Below are positions 57,990-64,000 of a stretch of DNA of 64,000 nt, piece by piece. The translations under genes and the position numbers were made by a program. Numbering within the stretch: the stretch's first letter is position 1; every line of letters starts with the position of its first letter. This DNA is from Ctenosaura bakeri (lineage: Eukaryota > Chordata > Lepidosauria > Squamata > Iguanidae): NCBI GenBank assembly GCA_948474755.1, contig CAOLHI010001843.1, positions 248,001 through 312,000 of the forward strand, written 5' to 3'. The notes under the pieces were generated by a model. The model saw nothing but the letters and a program-made list of their open reading frames with translations, searched no databases and was not told where the DNA came from.

Positions 57990-58145
57990 AGTTGGTTCTA
58001 CGTGCCTTCAAGTAAAGTCATACTTCTGGCAAACCTATTATATGGCTTTTCTTGGTAAGATTTATTCAGAGGAAGTTTGTTATTGCATTCTTTGAAGCCT
58101 GAGAAACTATGACTTGCCCAAGGTCATCCAGTGGGTTTTCATAGC
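57990..58145 (-). mobile_element. Sauria-type SINE, reverse orientation
   Basis: In reverse complement the order is GAAAACCCACTGGATGACC, GGGCAAGTCATAGTTTCTC, then GAAAAGCCATATAATAGG and GAAGGCACGTAGAACC. Head truncated, tail BovB-like. Confidence 0.65.
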
Positions 58146-58335
58146 TGGTTCCACTTTAACTGTCATGGCTGCATCCTAAGAAGTCCTGGGATTTGTTGTT
58201 TCTGGGGACATTCAAGCTTTCTAGCTGAGAATTGTAAGTACCATTCCCTAATCTGAAAATCTCAGGATTACAGAGGATGTTGCTGTGGCACTTAAAATGG
58301 AATTATAGCACTATAATTGTATAATGTGAAAGAGC
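58146..58335. mobile_element. Different MITE of the 'TTCCACTTTAACTGTCATGG' type
   Basis: GGTTCCACTTTAACTGTCAT and GAAGTCCTGGGATTTGTTG face CTCAGGATTACAGAGGATG and AAAATGGAATTATAGCAC. An inverted-arm layout like the GGCC-end family but with different ends. Confidence 0.55.
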
Positions 58336-58429
58336 TCCTGGTCTTCCAGAAGCCTAGTTAAACATTCAAACAATTACACCATGGTCCCATACCTCTAACT
58401 TCTACTTCCAAGTACAGGTACCTCAGTTA

Positions 58430-59150
58430 ACAAAGCAGATATGTTCGTCAGCTTTTCTTCTTTAACAGGACTCCCCCTGTCCAGTTCCTGGAATAGGCTT
58501 AAAGCCAAGGTTAGTAATGCTTACCTTGTTCTGTCCTATATCCTGACCTCAAACCAGATTGAACTGGATCTAGATAACCTATATGTTCCAGAACCCCCTG
58601 GATTTGAGAGGCCACTGCTCGGTCCAGTTCTGTGCCCAAAAGGTAGAATTTTGAAAACTAGCTAGTAATTATCCAATATAGTGGTATCCAGGGAGGGATT
58701 TTTAAGCAGTGGTTTTACAACTGCCTCTTTTAGACATGCTGGAACTTTGCCTTGTTTTAGTAAGGCTACTCCCTCTACCCACTTGGCCACTTTCCCTCTG
58801 GCTTTTTCAATGAGCCAAGAAGGGAAGGATATATGTATGTAGTGCTTTATTTCTCTTATTGAATTTATATCCCACCTTCCTCATGAGAAGGGAGTAGCAC
58901 AAATTGAAAGGTATCCCTTATCACTGAACAAGCAGGGACCAAAGTTACACCCACTGGACCTTTATTAATTACAGGATTCAAGTTAGAGTAGATTCAAGTG
59001 ATTTTATCTGCAAAGTGTTGGGCAAGGTGTTCACGGTGAGCTGTTGAGTGGCCTGGATTTTCCTACCTTGGCCCCACATGTAAAAGATCACTTGAAATAG
59101 CTCTGCATACTGCAGCTGCAATAGAAGCAGAGAAGAAATGTAGAACATGC
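58430..59150. mobile_element. Possible old LINE 3' region
   Basis: Phrases such as GTGGTATCCAGGGAGGG, ACTTTGCCTTGTTTTAGTAA and TTGAATTTATATCCCACCTT suggest an L2/CR1-like 3' untranslated remnant. No protein motif. Confidence 0.3.
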
Positions 59151-59696
59151 TAAAGTGTTTGTAACAGAAATTACATTTAAATTGCTTTTTATTGGTTTTT
59201 TTGTTTTTGCTATATAATGGGTTTTATATTCTTAAATTAATGCTGTTGATAGTTTACAGCATATAAATAAAGTCAATTATCTCCTCTTCCTGCTCCTCAT
59301 CTGTTTTTCACAATGGGTTGGAAAAGTAACATCTGGTCATCTATTTAATGTCACCCCCTTCCAAATGCGGTGGAGAAGGCAGTTTTGTAACTGTGTCAAC
59401 CAAAAACCAGGGACCGACTTTTAAAATCCACTGCTGTAAGGTAAGAATCACTTTCTGTACTTTCTGCCTTACAATTCCCTTGAACCTAATGATTATGATT
59501 TCCCAACCACACACCTAAGCATGTGTATAATGCTCTGTTGACTGAAGCAACCTTCTATACATTGTATACTAGATAAAGCCTGTCTGTCTTTATAGTGCCA
59601 AGGTATAGCTGACTTGCTTTGTTGAGGTAAAGCCTTGGGTTCTATTTTGGCCCTGCTCCCAAGTCTCAGGAGATATAATGGCCACCTTGACCAAAT

Positions 59697-60091
59697 CTCA
59701 TACCTTCCAACTGTCTGGATTTGGAAGGAATAGTCCCAGTTAATCCTCTGCCATCCCACTTGTTTAGCTGCTTTCAAAATGTCCCAGCTTCTCTTTCTGC
59801 TTTCTACTTCCCCTCTCCCTTTCTCCTCATGTTGCTGCAAAATGAGTTCAAAGTGTAAAAGTTTAAAAGTGTTAAAGTAAAAGTTTGCACACAACTCAGG
59901 AGAACAGAGAGGAGAGGAAGGGATGCAATCTTGCCCTTTCCAGGAGGCTCAAGCAAAAGCAAGTTATTGTAGCCTTTCCTAGCTTATGTGTGCTTTTCTT
60001 CATTCTTAACTTTTGCCATCTTGACCATACTCCAGTACTTTTGGCCACAGGTGTTCTGGTTTTCAACTGTGAAACGCTGGAGGGTGTAGAG
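59697..60091. mobile_element. Unclassified ~400 bp family, copy C
   Basis: Left end TCATACCTTCCAACTGTCTG, middle TAGCTGCTTTCAAAATGTCC and GAGTTCAAAGTGTAAAAG, right end AACTGTGAAACGCTGGAGGG. The first and last ~12 bases are approximate inverse complements. Confidence 0.65.
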
Positions 60092-60164
60092 TCTGACTGC
60101 CAAGCCTTTTTCCATGCAAGCTCTCATTAAACAACCGACTTCTCTTTGCTTTGATTCCTATCTA

Positions 60165-60624
60165 CCGGGCTTCTGTAATGGTGCAGAGCGACCTCTCGCG
60201 GAGGTCTTCTGCACCCTAGAGTGGACTGGCGTGGACTGCTTTTTGTAGTTCCACACCAGAATCCACTCAAGAGCGGCCGGAACTAGCCGCGCTGCGTGTT
60301 TTTAAAAACCTCTTTTTCAAGGTTTTTAAAAAGCATGGAGCGCGCAGCCCCATGCTGCTCTGTCACCCGGCTCTGATGTGGATTTGCAGGCGCATGCAAG
60401 TGCGTGCCTGTGGACCTGCCAGGGGTGGGCTTTTGGCTAGCGAGCTTTTCCGGTTGGTGGAGAGCCTCCACCAACCAGAAGCTGCCATTTGGGACACCAG
60501 AGGAATGTGAAGCAGCGAGTGCGCGCTCCTCCGCATGGTGACGGACTCGCCCGGCTGCTGGTTAGCTCTGTTTTCGGGCGTTTTCGCCCGTTCCCCCCCA
60601 CACACACACATGTGGAAAGGGCCT
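60165..60624. mobile_element. GC-rich GGCC-end element
   Basis: The right end ATGTGGAAAGGGCC is clear; the left end has decayed (about CCGGGCTTCTG). It holds two stems (GTGCAGAGCGACCTC with GAGGTCTTCTGCAC, and GGTTGGTGGAGAGCCTCCACC, split here) and shares its core with 51295-51580. Confidence 0.7.
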
Positions 60625-60629
60625 ATGTT

Positions 60630-61850
60630 TTATTGAGCCACTCACATTCCAATTCATTCAAGAAAGTGTGGAGTCAAGACATCAGCAGCTCAACAGTCTT
60701 TCTGGCTTGTCTTTGTCAGCTCTTTTTAATAAGCAAAAACTTAAGAGTCTCTTTCACTCAGCTACTTTGTATAAGGTAACTTGCAATACCCCTCCCAGTC
60801 CTAAAATAGTAACATGATAAGGAACATCATTATATATATTTTTTTAGAAAAACAGCACCCATAATAACATTAAGATGTACTCCTTTCCCCATAAGCAAGT
60901 ATTATAACAAATTACTTTTTAAAAAAGCAAATATCCCAAGCTCTGTGCAAAAGAGGCTACCCTATTCAGTCTGCAAAGCTAGTCATGACATTCTTTGGAC
61001 TGTTTCACCAACGCAGATGTCAGAAGCTCATTGCTCATGCTCGCCCTTGACTGCAGCGGCTATGCGATGTCCTAACCTATGAACAATGGGCACATGACTA
61101 ATTAGTAAATATTAAGCCATACTTAAAAGTTTGTTTCAATTTATCTTCAGATGCATTAAAATCCTTCAACTACTTCAATTAGAACTTCAAAAGTCTGCCC
61201 AGGTATAAAGAAAAGGATCCAAATCAGGTAGAGGAAGAAAAGGGGTTTTTTTTTTTTTTTTTTTTGCACAATTCCCTATGACAGAGGGGAAAAAATAAGT
61301 TCTGCCAGCTCCTAGTGACCTTTTTCATATATTGTTCCTCATTCATGCACATGGAATTAAACTACATACAATTATATAGTAGCACTTCAGCTCTACATAA
61401 AGCCTGAACAGAATATGGGAATAGTCATAGCTTGGATTGTACATATTTTCCAAAAAAAAATACTTTCCACAGAGAACTTTCCAGATAGGTCAAACCCAAA
61501 ATGTATTAAAAGTATAGAAAAGTACAAGTATTTCAAAAAAATAGGTCTATTATAAAATTGTCTAGGGATTTTGGATGGCTTCTTTGCTGATCCAAATTTT
61601 TAAAAATTTTCTGAGTAAACTGTAAAGCATGTTTGAACAAATGCACCTTGTTGTCTATTCACAGAGTGTTTCTATTGACATTCCCAATCATAGTTCACAG
61701 CTGGAAAGATTTGAAACAAGAAGAAAACTCATCCTTCAGTTGACATTATCCACACAACTTGAGGCAAGTCTTACCGTAGTTTCTAGTCTGGACTTGTGAT
61801 ATATTAGATATCATTTGATATCAAGGATTTGGCCTTCACTATCCATTCTG
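60630..61850. other. Unassigned AT-rich stretch
   Basis: A run of about 25 T at 61241-61265 is the only notable feature. Confidence 0.4.
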
Positions 61851-61855
61851 CTACA

Positions 61856-62675
61856 TGTGCTTGCGAGGCCCCCGGACAAGCACGCACGTGGGCATGGCCG
61901 AAAATAGCTGAACTATTCAAAACAAATCCAGGCAGGCCAGTAATTGCCAGACTGCAGCTTCAGAAGACCTCCAGGCAAGTACCCTTTTAAGATCACATTA
62001 TGTATGCACCCAGCTTACAAAAGATCCCCTGCCCTGAGCAGGCAGCTTGACAAGCCGAATACTCAACTGTCAAGCACTCCGTGTTTGCATACGGTCTACT
62101 CTATTGACAATGCCGTCATAATTCAATCATGTAAAATACTGACCTTTTGGAGGCTTTGTCTCCAGCCAGAAACCCATTGTTATCCTTGGGAACGGACTAG
62201 CATAGGGGCACATTTTCCCCTATAAGTCCACCTGATTTTGAGCGCTTCTTTGGATTGCTCCTGGCTTCCATCCCACCTTGCCGTTGCTTTGTTCGACGAG
62301 CCTTCCTCTCAGCTCTACGTGCTGAGAATCTCCACTTCTACGGACTTTTCTTCAGAATACCCAGGCTGCAGGACAGGTGTAGTATTTCCCATGCAAAAAT
62401 CCCTCTTAAAACCCTCTATCCAACTCCTACTTTTGTTTCACTAGGTCTGTGTGAGTGCGTTTGCATACATGCGTTGTGACTGTGTTTTCAAAATAAAGGA
62501 AAACAATTACTATTCTATTTGCTCATTGACTCGGCCTGACCCCATAGACATTGGGTTCAAGATCTCGCTAGGTTGCCCTGCCTCTTGCATTGCTTAGCTT
62601 GTGCTCTGCTAATTCCCATTCCCTATTGTGAGCACATTGAGGTGTCCCTCCCGGGACCCAGAAATCAGGGTAACA
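61856..62675 (+). mobile_element. Second, diverged solo LTR
   Basis: Starts about TGTGCTTGCGAGG and ends CAGGGTAACA. Flanks CTACA and CTAGA are a 5 bp duplication with one mismatch. CATGTAAAATACTGACCTTTT, CCCCTATAAGTCCACC (TATA region), AATAAAGG and TAGGTTGCCCTGCCTCTTGC, in parts, follow the order of the LTR at 57069. No internal retroelement sequence is attached. Confidence 0.8.
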
Positions 62676-63059
62676 CTAGATTTTCCGTACCCTCCCAGTC
62701 CACACATGAGGATGAAGTTGGTTCCTTATTTGTACAAAACTTTGAAAAGCATTCTAGTCATCCAGATGAATAGAGATATGAGGTCTAAATGTCCCATCAC
62801 TCCAAATCCAGCTTTCAAATTCCTTATGTTGTGCATTGCCATTATCAGGAAACTCTTATTCAAGGCAAAAAGTAATTCTTGCCGTTGTATTAAGCACTTC
62901 CTGTAAATTATGCATAAAAGCATTATACTGGAAGATGGCAATGATAAATGAAGAAATAACATTCTGTACTGATGATTAAATGATGGATCCCCCCAAATAA
63001 GACCTCCTTACATCCCAGGGAGTTTCTTCTCTAGAGACCACCCACTCTCAGTTGCCCTG
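62676..63059. other. Unassigned stretch
   Basis: Nothing recognisable. Confidence 0.35.
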
Positions 63060-63350
63060 AAGTTTTTTTTTATGTGAAGGACACATTCAAATGTCAGTCC
63101 TATTTTTTTTTCCAAATCAAGTTGGTTGGGATGGGATGGGAGGGTGGAGACATGCATGCACCTTCTTTCTCCATGTGCATTTCCCCCCTCCCATTCCCTT
63201 GCCCTTTGCTTCAGCACGGAGAAGGAAGGTGTGGTGTACAAAACACATGGGGATGGGAGGGGGAACACAGGGAAAGTTATTTGTGGTTCTTTCACTTCCA
63301 TGAAGGTTCTGTACCCAAACTCTCGCAAAAGTGGAGGGGGCCACTCTATT
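63060..63350. mobile_element. TA-type tandem-rich element, inverted partial copy
   Basis: Read in reverse, TAGAGTGGCCCCCTCCACTT then ACCACAAATAACTTTCCC match the left end of 14251-14825. The interior has CCCATTCCCTTGCCCTTTG, the same tandem word. Confidence 0.6.
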
Positions 63351-63486
63351 ATGGTGAAAGGCTGAAGAGGCATGTGGTAGAAGTCAGATGGAAAAAAATA
63401 AGCAAGTGATAACAAGAAAAAGAAGACTGAATGGGAAAAATACATTTTGTGTAAAGAAATCTTCATCAAGACTGGCAGATTTTTTA

Positions 63487-63722
63487 AGAGCAAGCATGGT
63501 GTAGTGGTTCAAATTTTGGGCTACTGTTCTGAGAACAGCGTTCAAATCCCCACTCATTCATGGAAACCTGCTAGGTGATCTTGGACAAGTCACACTCTCT
63601 CAGCTTCAGAGGAAGGCAAAGACAAACCCCTTCTGAATAAACCTTGCCAAGAAAGCCCCATGATAGGTTCACCTTAGGGTTGCCATAAGTCAGAAATGAC
63701 TTGAAGGCACAAAATAACAAGA
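63487..63722 (+). mobile_element. Sauria-type SINE, full length
   Basis: The best copy in the window: AGCATGGTGTAGTGGTTCAA (box A region), GAACAGCGTTCAAATCCCC (box B), GGACAAGTCACACTCTCTCA, and the BovB-like tail GGTTGCCATAAGTCAGAAAT then GACTTGAAGGCACAAAATAA. Confidence 0.85.
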
Positions 63723-63764
63723 GACATTTTAGAAGAACCACTATTTGTAATACTTAAAATCAGG

Positions 63765-63860
63765 GTGCAGAACTTCTGATCTTCCAGACAAGTTTGGACT
63801 GCAACTTCCATGAGTGCCATCCAGCACAGGAAATAGTGAGGGATGATAGAGATTATAATG
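63765..63860. mobile_element. Old DNA element fragment, related to 16405-16565
   Basis: GGACTGCAACTTCCATGAG and GTGAGGGATGATAGAGATTA resemble the first half of the palindromic element whose second half is at 16405-16565. Confidence 0.4.
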
Positions 63861-64000
63861 CAACAACAATGAAGGCCTTTATCTAAACTTACACATGACA
63901 ATGTAGAAATAAAGAAGAATAACTCAAAAATGAAATATCTGCTATAAGAAGACAAGATACACATATAATGGGGCTGACCACAGTGTTCTTCAGCTATATC

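Larger units (their letters stand above)
19727..64000 (-). other. GPC5: Upstream glypican intron, partial
   Basis: Inferred intron preceding the exon at 19593-19726. I looked for glypican residues expected just upstream on the minus strand and found none. This suggests an intron of at least 44 kb, made up largely of the transposable elements listed below. Confidence 0.55.

Noticed and set aside
63487..63560. Possible tRNA gene (box A and box B-like sequences)
   Set aside because: It is the head of a SINE with a BovB-like tail and has no complete cloverleaf.

Overview
The window looks like squamate reptile (lizard or snake) nuclear DNA. The evidence is the repeat mix: a BovB-type RTE LINE, tRNA-headed SINEs ending in a BovB-like tail (Sauria SINE type), 5'-truncated L1 copies, L2/CR1-like fragments and many short non-autonomous DNA transposons in an AT-rich, intron-like background. 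No bacterial, organellar or free-living viral genome is present, and I see no CRISPR array, rRNA gene or functional tRNA gene.

One host gene is recognisable, on the minus strand. Two exons at 19593-19726 and 13210-13335 have canonical AG/GT borders and compatible phases (0 to 2, then 2 to 2). Spliced together they encode the C-terminal part of a glypican, best matched to GPC5 from remembered family sequences. The window therefore covers the intron upstream of the first exon (19727-64000), the 6.3 kb intron between them, and the downstream intron (1-13209). All other long open frames are transposon coding remnants or shadows of GC-rich and tandem-repeat DNA.

Layout. 1-13 kb: scattered palindromic MITEs, two SINEs, a CR1 scrap, microsatellites and an 857 bp hAT-type element (8 bp target duplication) ending 226 bp from the second exon. 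13-20 kb: both exons, a palindromic MITE, a tandem-rich TA-flanked element and a SINE. 20-36 kb: three GC-rich, hairpin-bearing DNA elements in AT-rich DNA, a BovB fragment and LINE tails. 36-50 kb: SINEs, an L2-like LINE holding a nested DNA element, a 171 bp LINE stub with a perfect 15 bp duplication, and a minus-strand L1. 50-56 kb: three palindromic MITEs and a plus-strand 5'-truncated L1 with a 19 bp target duplication. 56-64 kb: a GC-rich element abutting a solo LTR, a second diverged solo LTR, a third GC-rich element and a full-length SINE.

The most notable pattern is two otherwise different non-autonomous families, an AT-rich palindromic one and a CpG-rich one. They share GGCC(C/A)TTT.C-type termini and both make 3 bp target duplications (TAA, CAT, CAG, ATA, TAT, ATG, TCT), which suggests one unidentified transposase moved both. 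I found no evidence for a new multi-gene system.
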